DNA of 64,000 nucleotides from Chimonanthus salicifolius (taxonomy: Eukaryota; Streptophyta; Magnoliopsida; Laurales; Calycanthaceae): NCBI GenBank assembly GCA_013350335.1, contig CM023541.1, positions 61,445,413-61,509,412 of the forward strand. The letters run 5' to 3'. Positions 22,703-33,600 of the stretch are shown piece by piece. Below the pieces are notes generated by a model, which searched no databases, was not told where the DNA came from, and saw only the letters and a list, made by a program, of their open reading frames with translations. Each line of letters starts with the position of its first letter. The stretch's first letter is position 1. Both the position numbers and the translations under genes were made by a program.

Positions 22703-25046
22703 TTAACAAGGGCTGCCCTGCTTGCAACGCAAGGTGCCGGCAAAGCGTGTGAGCCTTCTAACGTAAGATCCAGGTTTGGCTTTGATCATGTCCTCCTTAG
22801 AGAAGATGTTATTCTTCCTTGGCTTTCCCGACTGCCTGAAGAAGGCTCCGTTTAGAAATAAATCTCCTTCCGATCTCCATTGCCAGTTCTTCCACTCGCC
22901 CTCGGAAGCATAATCCCTCTTCGTCACCTAACATGTTAATGACGATTTCAACTCTACTTAATTCTTTATTAACAATGTATAATTGCATGTTCAAGACAAG
23001 AAAATGAAAGACGAGTTTTTACCTCCTTGGCGAAATTTAAAGTGGGAGCGATGTATCGATTGCCTTGGCTGATGATGGTCGGATGGCTGCTGCCTCCGAC
23101 AGCATACATGAGCCAATGAGTGTAATCATTGTTCAGTACATGGAAGAAACCCCATCGGCACCTGAGAATTAAAAAAAATAAAAAAGAGAACAGTAGTTGG
23201 GTGTTAGATAATAAAAAACAAAAAAGAGATCCCAAAATCCAAATAAATGAGAACAATGGTCTTGCCTTGGCATCCTTTGCACGAGGCCCTTTCCAAAATG
23301 GTTGAATGCTATAGTAACTTGCATGATAGCATCGTTAGAGTTCTTATCACTTGCACCCATCAGCATCACCTGCACCAGTCATCAAAATCATTAGATAGAT
23401 AGATTAGACAGACATCGTCGTCATCATAATAGTAACAAAATTTTCAGTTGCATCAGTACATCGTTATGTTTGGTCAAGTGGTTGTTAGATATGGTAATGG
23501 CAGTGGAACCCTCGATGACGTCGATCAATCCGTCCTCGCAATTGTACAGAGAGTTATGGTCGATCCAGACATTGGTGGAACCAAATACTGTGATAGCATC
23601 TCCGTCGCTCTTGGTCCTGATCCCGAAATGGTCGACGGAGTCCCTGATCATTCCACCGTTGGTAGCCTTGATATCATGGATGTGAAGGCCATGGATGATG
23701 ACATTTTTAACAAATTGGATGGTGATGCCAGCTCCATAGGCTATGTGGACATTGCTGCCGCGTCCATCGATGGTCTTGTCACTGGTTATAAGGAGCTCTC
23801 CTTTAAGCTTGATGACCATGCTGCGAGCAAAGATGATCCAAAGAGGCTCCCTTTGGATCACAGCATGGCGGAGAGTGCCTCTGATTGGTTGGTCTAGTCT
23901 GTCATCCGAAGGATTTGTCACCACATAGATCCTTCCACTCTTTCCTCCGGTGGTCTTGCGGCCAAATCCCAAGGCGCATCTTCCCAGCTGCTTGCGCCGG
24001 CGGTCCCAGTTGGCTCTGCACCTCCAACACCGGTCAATTGGGTTGGTGGCTTTGCATGGGCCTTGATATCGTTTTAAGCTCCTCCTTGTGCTGTTTCCTT
24101 GCATGGCTCTGCACCAACATCACAATCACAATCATTTAGGTCATAGAGAAAATTGTGGAAGTGACAACTAATGATTCCTTATAACATCACCTTAGCTTTT
24201 AAGAATGAATTCTACTTAAAAAATGTTATTATTTTGTAACATGGTATCAGACTAGGTTTATGCAGCCATAGAGTTCAGCTGCACGTGAGGGAGGGCTAAA
24301 GTTTCCAAGTGCATCCATGTGCAAGTTGCATGTGTGTTGAAAAGTTTTCCCACAGTTGCACGTGAACACGAGTCTAGAAGTGACAAAAGTCCTGGGTTAA
24401 TTTGAGAAACCGATTCTAGATAAGACTTGTGTCACCCTTCTCTCGATGACTAGTTTTGAGAATTTTTTAGAATGAGTTCTACTTTAAGAATGTTATCTTT
24501 CATGATTTAATCACCTAGAGAGAAAGAGAGAGAACGCACTCATGAACTTCTCCAACGAGATCATTGCTAACTTCCTCAGGATTGGGGTTGTAAGCAGCTT
24601 CTGCAGCAGCCCGGGCAGCGGCAGCTCGCTGTTTCCACACATCATCGAATTGGAAAGTGCTATATGCTAAGCTCCTCCTTGTGCTGTTTTCTTGCAAGGC
24701 GCTGCACCAACATCACAATCATTTAGGTCATTTCCTTTTCTTCTTCCACCTACCTCTATATATTATCAAATTCAACTCAACAATTGCAGTGCAAATCCTA
24801 ATTTGTACATATAAGTGAATGTGAGTAGAGAGAGAGAACTCACTGCTGAACTTCCCCAACGAGATCATTGCTAACTTCGTCAGGTTTGGGGTTGTAGGCA
24901 GCTTTTGCAGTAACCCGGGCTGCCGCAGCTCGCTTTTTCCACACATCATCTAATGGGACAGTATTAGCTCGAGAAAATTCAGCCATAGCCAAAAACAAGA
25001 ACAAGAACAAGAAACAGAAGTTGGGTTTTGATTGGATTCCCTCCAT
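22703..25046 (-). CDS. Secreted pectate lyase (polysaccharide lyase family 1)
   Basis: Six exons with consistent phases: 24844-25046, 24540-24701, 23460-24108, 23266-23369, 23023-23161 and 22703-22927. They encode 493 residues. A signal peptide (hydrophobic [13 protein letters not shown]) directs secretion to the wall, where the enzyme cleaves homogalacturonan by Ca-dependent beta-elimination. The core has NPIDRCWRC, the fold and calcium-site motif [18 protein letters not shown], the catalytic-Arg motif QRMPRCRWG and the usual end [10 protein letters not shown]. The N-terminal Pec_lyase_N module ([12 protein letters not shown]...[17 protein letters not shown]) occurs twice, in exons 1 and 2, which lengthens the protein. 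The intron after exon 4 uses a GC donor (AG|GCAAGA). Intron 2 carries a TRIM-like repeat. The frame is intact throughout, so the gene is probably functional. Confidence 0.93.
24184..24505 (+). mobile_element. TRIM-like miniature LTR element in pectate lyase intron 2
   Basis: Two similar segments (TTTTAAGAATGAATTCTACTT near 24195; TTTTAGAATGAGTTCTACTTT near 24465) flank an interior. The interior starts with TGGTATCAG at 24242, matching the initiator-Met tRNA primer-binding site. A direct terminal repeat, a primer-binding site, no coding capacity and about 320 bp total length fit a terminal-repeat retrotransposon in miniature. Exact termini are not resolved. Confidence 0.5.
24540..24701 (-). 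repeat. Duplicated exon of the pectate lyase N-terminal module
   Basis: Exon 2 begins [11 protein letters not shown], which matches the start of exon 3 ([11 protein letters not shown]). It continues with [20 protein letters not shown]...[11 protein letters not shown], which matches the end of exon 1. The acceptors of exons 2 and 3 share ATGTTGGTGCAG. Exon 2 is therefore a chimera of exon-3 start and exon-1 end. Unequal exchange duplicating the interval around the first intron would produce this. It is an exact-phase exon (162 bp, phase 2 in and 2 out), so it can be included or skipped without a frameshift. Confidence 0.75.
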
Positions 25047-25340
25047 CTTTATCTGATATTAGTCACTCCCTTTCTACAAAACCAAAAAACAAAAAAATAA
25101 ATAAATCCTAGTTATAGATTTGTTAGGTTTTTGATGGTAAGGTGAAGAGTAAGTTAACCCTTCCTCTTCGGCCTACACCAAACCTAACAAGATCCAAGCA
25201 CTGAGCCTAACGTAGCTCAGTCACTCTGTTTGGTGTAATGGAGGGGCTAAGATAAATAGGAGGAAGAAAGGGGAGAGAGAGAGGAGCGAGGATGAAGGAG
25301 AACCAATCTTGCAAAACAAGACAGCTAGAAAGATTGGTAT
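25047..25340 (-). promoter_or_regulatory. Probable 5' UTR and promoter of the pectate lyase gene
   Basis: Sequence immediately upstream of the pectate lyase ATG. On the coding strand it includes a C/T-rich leader (reverse complement of GGAGAGAGAGAGGAGC near 25273). No verified TATA box or transcription start. Confidence 0.3.
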
Positions 25341-25857
25341 GTTGGGGGCAATGAATGTTGATGGATTCAAGCTTAAGGTATTTCGGCCTATATACATGGA
25401 GTCGTTTTTTTCTTCTGCCTATAATTTTGAACTCTGGTCAAAAGTAACTTAACAACTATCATTATCGGAATATTATCAGCTAATCTCAATATAAAATAAG
25501 TATAGTTATAGATATTTACATGTGATGTCATAATATATTTAAAATTGTGGGTATTCTAAAAATAAAAAATTTAGATTCACTACTCATTTCTGACTGAGAA
25601 TTCAAACTCATTAAATAATTATGACATGGCATTGAGTTCATTATATTGGAATCAGGTAATTACTAGAAACTTTTAGTCCAATTTTATAATGTGGACCCGC
25701 TCTGCCTCCCTGTAACTCTTTGAAAATGAGAGAATAAGATTCACACAAGAGTATAAGACTTGTTATAAAAGCGTGTCCCTATCATTTTTCACACGGTAGT
25801 GCTGGCCCTTGCAATGGGTCGTATTGAGTCGGTTGCAGTTCGAGTCTTATTTAGGTT

Positions 25858-26190
25858 CAGGTCAACAATTTTCTATTCATTACTTATTTGTTTATTAAAT
25901 GGATCAATCAGATCGGATTTATTTTAGGTTCATGTAACAAAATTTTAAACTAATATCTATCTAAAATGTTTGGTTTCGGTTTAGATAATTGGTTCGAGTC
26001 AAATCATGTCTAGTTCAAGATCGACTTGGCAACGGATTAGTCAGGTTGGGTCTATTTCATTTTTGGATCAACAACTTTCAACTTATCACTTATTTATTTA
26101 TTAAATGAGTTCAATTCAAATCTATTTCAAATTTCTGTTACAAAACTTTAAACCTACACCTTTTTAAAATGCTCTAAGTTCATTTCAGAT
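25858..26190. repeat. Diverged tandem repeat of about 183 bp
   Basis: Two imperfect copies both contain the pattern TCAACAA(T/C)TTTC followed by ACTTATTTATTTATTAAATG and then ACAAAA.TTTAAAC. They start near 25860 and 26043. The surrounding sequence (25.3-26.8 kb) is AT-rich spacer without genes. Confidence 0.5.
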
Positions 26191-26809
26191 AATCAGATGA
26201 GTTCAAATTTTTCTCAAAGTGAACTTTTTTGTACATCGATACATTTTGACTTTTGCCTCCTTTTGGCGTTGGCTGGTGGCCCGACTGGTGGCCCTGTGAA
26301 TCTTGACCATTCTTTTTTCGATAGTTTTTTGAACTTTTTCTTGCCAGTGGGCCCGGGCTGTGGGCCTCAGGTTTCCTCCTTTTAATGATACTTACTAACC
26401 TTCATTTAAAAATAATAATAATAATAATTGGTGCAAATGATCGCCATATGCAAGAAATCATCGTATACACACCCTTAGAATTATCATATGGGTCAATTTC
26501 ATAATTTCATATCTATGTGATTAACAATTTACTACTAAAGTAAAATTTATCTTAAAATATTTTATATATTAATTATTATCTAAGGACTAAAAATTAAAAT
26601 TGAATAATTAAATAAAGATAAAATTTGAGCCGCTAAAATCATAAAACCATTTTGCACATGTTCAATCCTACATCATGTCAGGGGACAAACCCTTTCAAAG
26701 TGCGCTGAGCGTTCTAAGTAAAACTCCAATTAGATGTTTTAACCAGTATCACCATATTCATTTATAGGGGTGTTTTTGTTATTTAATGTTTTTTTTTTGT
26801 GTGTAAAAT

Positions 26810-27120
26810 AACAAATAATTTCTTAATTCTCACATTATCTAATTTGAGAAATCAACGACTCTATATAACATTTGAAAAATTTTACTCTTAATGCCTAACT
26901 TTTGAGAGTAAGTTCTACTTAAAAATGTTATCAATGTTATCATGTCATAATTTTCCAACATAGTATCAAAACAGGTTCCACGTACAATTGCTGCACGTGA
27001 AGGGCGTGTGTGAAGTAGCAAGAGAGTTCTACATCACCTAATTTGAAAAACCAATGACTTTATATAACACTTAAGAAACCCTTCTCTCACTTGCTATTTT
27101 TTTTTAAAGTGAGTTATATC
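26810..27120 (+). mobile_element. Second TRIM-like element
   Basis: Similar to the element in the pectate lyase intron. GAGAGTAAGTTCTACTTAAAA near 26903 precedes a degenerate primer-binding site TAGTATCAAA at 26961. An interior with TGCACGTGAAGGG follows, and the terminal segment recurs with AATTTGAAAAACCAATGAC near 27040. No coding capacity. Termini are approximate. Confidence 0.45.
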
Positions 27121-29090
27121 AATGACATTTTTTTATATTAATCATTATCAGTTTTATTCTAAAGGAATCTTTTCATTTATCATCCTTGTCTTTATTAAAA
27201 TAAAAACTTAAAACAAAAAGTCACGTGCTCTTTCCATTTGGTTTAGCCCATGCATCAAGAAGTTTGTCCATGATCAACATGTTGGATGGAAGTACATGTT
27301 TTTTACTCGTAAAGCAAAGTTTCCTATTGCAAGAGCCTCTCCTTTGAATTGATATAGAAAATATAAAAGAGGTGAATTATAGTTAAGAATGAATTAGTAT
27401 CACATTATGATAAATTTAGATATTCAATTCTTAATTGTGGAACCAAACAGAAGAATGGATGTAGATAAGAGTCGTCAGATTGAGATTGAAATTTGCTAAA
27501 GTATAAGTGTTATACGATAAAAAAAAAATCATAAAACAATGGTTGAATGTTGGACAATTTTTTAAAAGAAAGAAAAGATAAATAAACAAAGTATAAATAA
27601 ATACGTGTATCTTAAGATGGTTAAGCAAAGTAACTTTAAAAATAATTTTTCCCTAGATATCACTCAGATAATATTTTTTCATTTCCATCTCCCATAATTG
27701 GAATATATTCCTATACATTCTACGGTGGGGGTGTACCATTCTTATGTTCAATCCAAGTCAATTGAAGTGCTACTATTTATATTTCAAACAAACATTAAAA
27801 TCAATAAAGGCTCAATCAAGAAATAATGTGTTCTATTTCAAAGTTATTTACAAATTCCCCCTAATCCTTTAATGTAAGTTTAAAGAATCCTGGTTCTCTG
27901 AAAAATCGTAAAATGTATTCATTTATTTCACAACAGTAGCAAATCATCTCCTTGTCAACATAAAAAATGTCCAAAAATTTTGTTACTTGGTACCTAACCA
28001 TATGGAACTAATTGAACACCCCAACTCATGCCTAAGTATGAAACTTTTTGGCCGTAACTTCTTCAATAATTGTCATTATGGTACAAGCATGAGCCTGTTG
28101 AATAGACAAATAAATAAATCATCGAATAAAATCCAATTTAATATAAACCAGATCATATTACACTTCAAATATGACCATATAAAAGCATCATTGCAGCTCG
28201 GCCATGCTTCTATCAAAACTGGAGAGGCTTAGAGACCCCTGGGCTTAAAAACCCAGATAGGGTGAGACCCACTCTATGATGAAAACTTTGGATGGTTAGA
28301 TAGATAATTATGAGTTCTATCGAATTGTTGAAAATAAGTTATTAAACCATCCTAACTCTAAATCTTTTAAAGATTAAATAAATTCATTGAATAAATGTTT
28401 TTATCTATTACGTTCAATCCAACGATTAGAATACATTAAATGGACATCAGAAAAGATTGGATCTAAGCTTGAAAGAGAGAAGAATAATTTTAATAGTCTA
28501 TATTTATCATTAAGTGGGCTCACATGAGAAGTGCACAAAAAGCCTAGGCATTAACCTGATGAATTTAGCCCCTAAAGCTCACACAAGATGATCCAGCATA
28601 CACTTAAAAGAATGGGTTTCCATGCAATAAGAAAACCCAAAACTTATGTTTTTTGAAATTACTTACTATTATCTATCACACAATATCAGAACATCATCAA
28701 GTATGAAACCTACTAATAGTCCCTAACATGAAGTAACAACGAATATTTATGCAAGGATAAATACAATCCTGCTTTTTAGATCAATGAAAATATCCAAGAA
28801 TATATGATTTTATAAAACCTCAAGAACTTTGATTTGTGGAAAGTTTACAGCTACCCAAGCAAATACAGAAAAGTCAGATCTAGAATGGGAAGAAAGAAAT
28901 GGAAAACAGAGAGAACGGATACAAACGATAAAAGTGGGATGAATGGTGGCCACCAAAAACTTGACCTAGCTCTTCATATGTACAAACATGACTGATGATG
29001 ATATCTTTGCTTGCTAACAAGGGGGATTAAGAAAGATACAATGGTTTTTACTCCCAATTGGACATTATATAGCAAGTTAGAAACAAAGCA
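27121..29090. other. AT-rich spacer without recognised genes
   Basis: About 2 kb of AT-rich DNA with short open frames only. A possible 3' flank of the PP2C-kinase gene lies to the right. Confidence 0.4.
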
Positions 29091-29092
29091 CG

Positions 29093-29242
29093 CTTCCATT
29101 ACCTCTCTCTAGCGAATGTCCTTGATGAAAAGCCTCCAAAGTTGGCATCCTGAAATTCAAATAGGCTCACTCTTCCATTACCTCTCTCTAGCCAGTGCCC
29201 CTAATGAAAAGCCTCCAAAGTTGGCATCCTGAAATTCAAATA
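29093..29242 (-). repeat. 79-bp tandem duplication of an exon-like unit
   Basis: Two copies (29093-29163 and 29172-29242, period 79 bp). On the minus strand each starts after TTTGAATTTCAG, an acceptor-like site. Each then runs through GATGCCAACTTTGGAGGCTT and ends GAGAGAG|GTAATG, donor-like. The copies differ at a few sites. They lie downstream of the PP2C-kinase stop codon, where a donor-like AAAG|GTGAGT occurs near 30592. They may therefore be alternative 3' UTR exons of that gene. Confidence 0.5.
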
Positions 29243-29324
29243 AATCAGTAGTAGTTCAATAATACTTGTCTAAGATGATGGACAATATTACTTTTGTCAA
29301 AATTATCAAAATTATCATGAAAAC

Positions 29325-29852
29325 CAATGTTCTGAAAATTGAATCGTATCGTAAATCGTTAATACACCTTGAATCGCAAATCGTATATCGTAAATCGTAG
29401 AATCGTAAGATTCACAAGTGTTTTTCCTAAAAAATATTTAATATATGAAATAACGTAAAATATATCTAAAATATAATAACATGAGCAATTCTCCAACTTT
29501 CTTTCAATATTAAGTGAATTCTATATAATCAATTCATTGGAGCTCAAATGTCAATGCTCCAACTTTTAAAAGTATAAGATCAGTATATAATCTAACTATA
29601 CTGTGAAAAGTCAATAATGAACTAAAAAAATCCTCAAAATATCGAAAGGTCTTAAATGCTCATCAACTCAAGCCTTAAAAATAATTAAAATGAAATGTTT
29701 CATGCTTTCACACTCTTAATAACCCCATAATTCTATTATTTATATAAATCGTAAGATTTGTTGATAGATACAAATCGTTTCTCTTATCATATCATATGAA
29801 ACGTATGAAACGTAAGATACGAATCGTGTATCGTAAAATTTTAACAACCATG
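29325..29852. mobile_element. hAT-like MITE rich in ATCGTA subterminal repeats
   Basis: The 528-bp element is flanked by a perfect 8-bp duplication, ATGAAAAC (29317-29324 and 29853-29860). The left end CAATGTTCTGAAAATTG and the reverse complement of the right end CATGGTTGTTAAAATTTT form imperfect inverted repeats. Both ends carry many copies of ATCGTA, AATCG or CGTAAG. Eight-base duplications and short subterminal repeats are typical of hAT elements. No transposase is present. Confidence 0.7.
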
Positions 29853-29860
29853 ATGAAAAC

Positions 29861-30601
29861 AATGAACAGTTTTCTCTAATGAAAAGCATTTTTTTTATAA
29901 CATGGGTATCCTCACCTCACATTGGAAGTGAGACTAATCACACGGATACATGGAATCATCTATTTATGAAGAGCATCTTTGCTCTTCAACAGAGTCGCAG
30001 TACTCCATTTCAAAAACAGTAGGTGTCAGTAACAAATTAACTGAAAAGAGTATCTTCAATCTTTTGATAGAGTCAAAACTGCTCAATTTCAAATACAGTA
30101 GGTCCCAGTTAACAAATAAACTGAAGAGACGCATTATTTGGGAAAGAAAAGGCACCCCACAAAAAAAAAAAATCAAACAAACTGGGATTTTCTAAACCTA
30201 AAAGTGAAGAGGACATGGGGTGGCTTTTCACATACACACACACACAACTTTGGGGGAGAAGGATAGGATATGCTTCTGAAAGGATTAATTGGACCATTGG
30301 AGATGCACCCTTACCATTACAGCTTCCAGTAGTGTATCCAGCCAGCTCCACCAAGGGCATCTCTCTAATGTGTGATTTTCATGGCAAAACCATGTGGAAC
30401 TTTATGAAGAGAAGCAACCTTCTCTATTATGAGATCCCCATGGTAGAAGAACTGTCATCTGCAAATTTGTTTCATCTTGACTCCATGTAAAACAATGGTC
30501 CATTAATGATTTATCTGCAAAGCCAATTTTCAAGCTCTCACTAGATTCAGATAGGTAGAACCTCCGGGGCTTAGATCACCCCCTAAAACTCACCTTTGAT
30601 G
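29861..30601 (-). other. 3' flank and probable 3' UTR of the PP2C-kinase gene
   Basis: Lies just past the TAA stop of the minus-strand gene. A donor-like AAAG|GTGAGT at about 30592 suggests an intron in the 3' UTR. A (CA)n microsatellite is at about 30233-30246. No coding sequence. Confidence 0.35.
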
Positions 30602-33600
30602 TTATGATTGAAAGTAGGGATGACGGAGAGCATCATCTACACTCAGACGGTCCTCCTGCAAGTGTTACGTAACATCATTCTTCAATGGACAATAAATATA
30701 GAGACACGGGCAATTTGTAGCTTGCCACAACTTCCCAATTCAAATGGTATAAATTTACACAAAGTGGTGTGGGCATCCAAAGCAAAATTGGAAGAATTGA
30801 AGATGAAGACATGGTTCTCCAAACATGCAAGATTTTTTATCTGAGAGAAATTGGAGACATCCATTTAGAATTGGATAAAAGAAATTTTGCTCAACTAGCC
30901 TTAATTGAGTATGAATAATTTAATGGTGGCCAAGACCCGCTTACTGAAGACCAACCACCCATTAAATTGACCCACAATCAGCCGACATAGCATATGAGTC
31001 TTGTAGAACAAATCAAGTGTTTCCATGCCCAATTAATCCATTTGAGAGGCCTAAATCCAAGGAATTAGGGTTTTACACGAATTTCCTATGGACAAATTTT
31101 GTTCTAGTTCTTGGAATTGAATCAAGTAAATTCAATTTTAGAAATTCTAGAATTCTTATTTTCTTTGGTGATTATTGCATGGTGTTAATTTTCACCTAAA
31201 GAAGTTCTTGACCTTATTCCATTATTTTGGTGACTGGGGGTTTTGGTTCATCCATTCGAAGTTCCGTTTGCCCGTACAACCGGGGTGAGTGATTGAGTGC
31301 CGTTACTTTATTGAAGTTAATCCGAGGATTTTCTTACACTTGGAATTCTTTGAGTTCAGGTTTTCTCGAGTTCATAATGGATTCGAGCCAGATTTTGCGG
31401 AGTTCTACTTATTTCTATGTTAAAGGCATAAGTAGGCATTAAACCCGATTCTACTCTTCGTCACAAAGTAAATTGGAAAAAAAAAAGGCAAAGCAGATAG
31501 AATTTCCTCGAGAGCTAGTGCATCCATAGGTGTCACATAGGCAGTTGGCCCATGAGAAACAATTGCGAGATCCAATTATGAGTGCAATAGATGATATAAA
31601 TGATTTTGACAAATGATGATGATGAGATAATAATAATGAGCTCTTGCATATCTAGTATAATTATAGAGCTCTTGAGTTGTGCATCTGCCTATTGACTTGA
31701 ACCGCAATTTTCAAATGAAGTCCAAGTTCATAAACTAGATAGGTTAGTTATAAAAGTATATTTTTATTTTTTTTACTATGACTTATTTGACTTTTTTTAC
31801 TAGGTCAGGCCAACTAGATAACTCAATTTTTATATAATAAAATTCATAAACCCTATTAACATTTTACAATAAAATGCTACATTTTCTTTCTTTGCTAGGT
31901 TTATTTAACTAAGAATAGGATGCTTTGGTAATTCCAAGAAGATAGAATGGTTAGAATTAGAGGATATGATTTTGTAAGGTATAGATTACAGCAGTTAGCA
32001 TTAGGTTGTGACAGACTATATACATGTGGGAGTAACAACTGTACAATTTGATATATCACTTAAAAAAAAACTGTACAATGTTATCTTTGAGGACACATTT
32101 TGTTCGAGAAAATATAATGACCATTTTAAATTTGATGGTTAGATCAGTTACATGGGATGCATAGATCATAGCACCTTGAATTGTGCTCATAGTGGACTCT
32201 ATAAATGTGGGAATAACAACAATACAACATTTGGTTTGAGGGCATATAATCAACATTTTAACTTCAGTAGTAAAGATCACCCTAATGAGGTGTATTGGAG
32301 ACTATAGCTAACAATTCATGGATTGGCATGCATCCAAGTAGGCCTTGCAAAAAGGGATCATGTATTTAAGGAATGGAATGTACAACTTAAAATCAAAATA
32401 TTGCCATGTAAAAGATCTTGGTCTTACAGGATGCCACACTAAAAGTTGGCGCACTAACCGCATAGCCCAAACATTTGGAAACCTGCCAAATATTCATAAA
32501 TAATTAAACATGAGGGAATATATCATTTGTAATATGAAGGATTGTGTAAACTGATACAGAAATTTTTTTTTTTGTTTGTGTTAAATTTTTTTTTTTCAAA
32601 AAAAAAACTAAAATGAGATTCACAAAACAAACCCTAGTTTAAGAGGGTCTCTGCTCTTCACTTGATGAGAGAAGAATTCTTCAGAGCACTTCCAGGATGC
32701 AGGCCAGACCTGAACTTCGATTCCAAGGAAAGGAGAAAAGAAGTTTAGTTAGCCAATATACTTGCAAAGTTGTGCCAAATTTTACACCATTAATAAACAA
32801 GGCAAATACTACAAAATCTGAAGACAGGAAAAACTTTTACAACACATAAACCCATAAAGTGCTATAATATCGAACTGTATCGAAAATATGTAAAGAATTA
32901 AAACCAGAAACTGCATTAATCGAGGGGCATGATTTTGCAGATGAGAATGAGATTTGAGAGTCAATCCTCAATTTGCAGTGGCCTCTGATCTAAAAGTGGC
33001 TAACATGTACTTCAAGAAGAAAGAAGACTTTGTTGATTTTAAAAGTTGGCATAATAGACCAAAAACCGATTTCTTTCTATTAAGATGTAAGGCAAGAACA
33101 TTTTGTAAATCTAAATAGCATGATAGAGAGTCTTACAACAAAACATAGATTATTAATTTCGAAAGTTCATAACAGAAGTCAAGTAGCAATTAAGAGGGAG
33201 AGATTGGCTAAAATTAAGATGGTGGAATTTGAAAGGAGAAAATCCACAACCTTTAAAAGACAAAGCATGACAAGTGAAGGTTGAGATGTAGAGATGAATC
33301 TCAACTAAGTGTCAATCAAATAGCACGCCACAATAAACAAGGTACCAAAGATGCTCTTGTAGAGTGTTAAGGTAAAAATAGACATGGTGGTCTAAGTGTA
33401 GAGCACAAATGTCCAAAAGGTTCGAGACAACACATTCCAAGGAATGGCGGAAAACAAGGTAGAAGTAATGTAAACCAAGGTGGTGTCAAAAACCGTCCTC
33501 AGTCCACACAGGAGATTCGGACCCAACGAACTTCCATTGATGGAGTTCTTGAACCAAATTGAGCTCCTCAAAATGGTTCCTTAGCAAAGGCATCACTAGT

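Noticed and set aside
25985..26000. GGTTCGAGTC, resembling a tRNA B box
   Set aside because: No matching A box, acceptor stem or cloverleaf could be formed around it.
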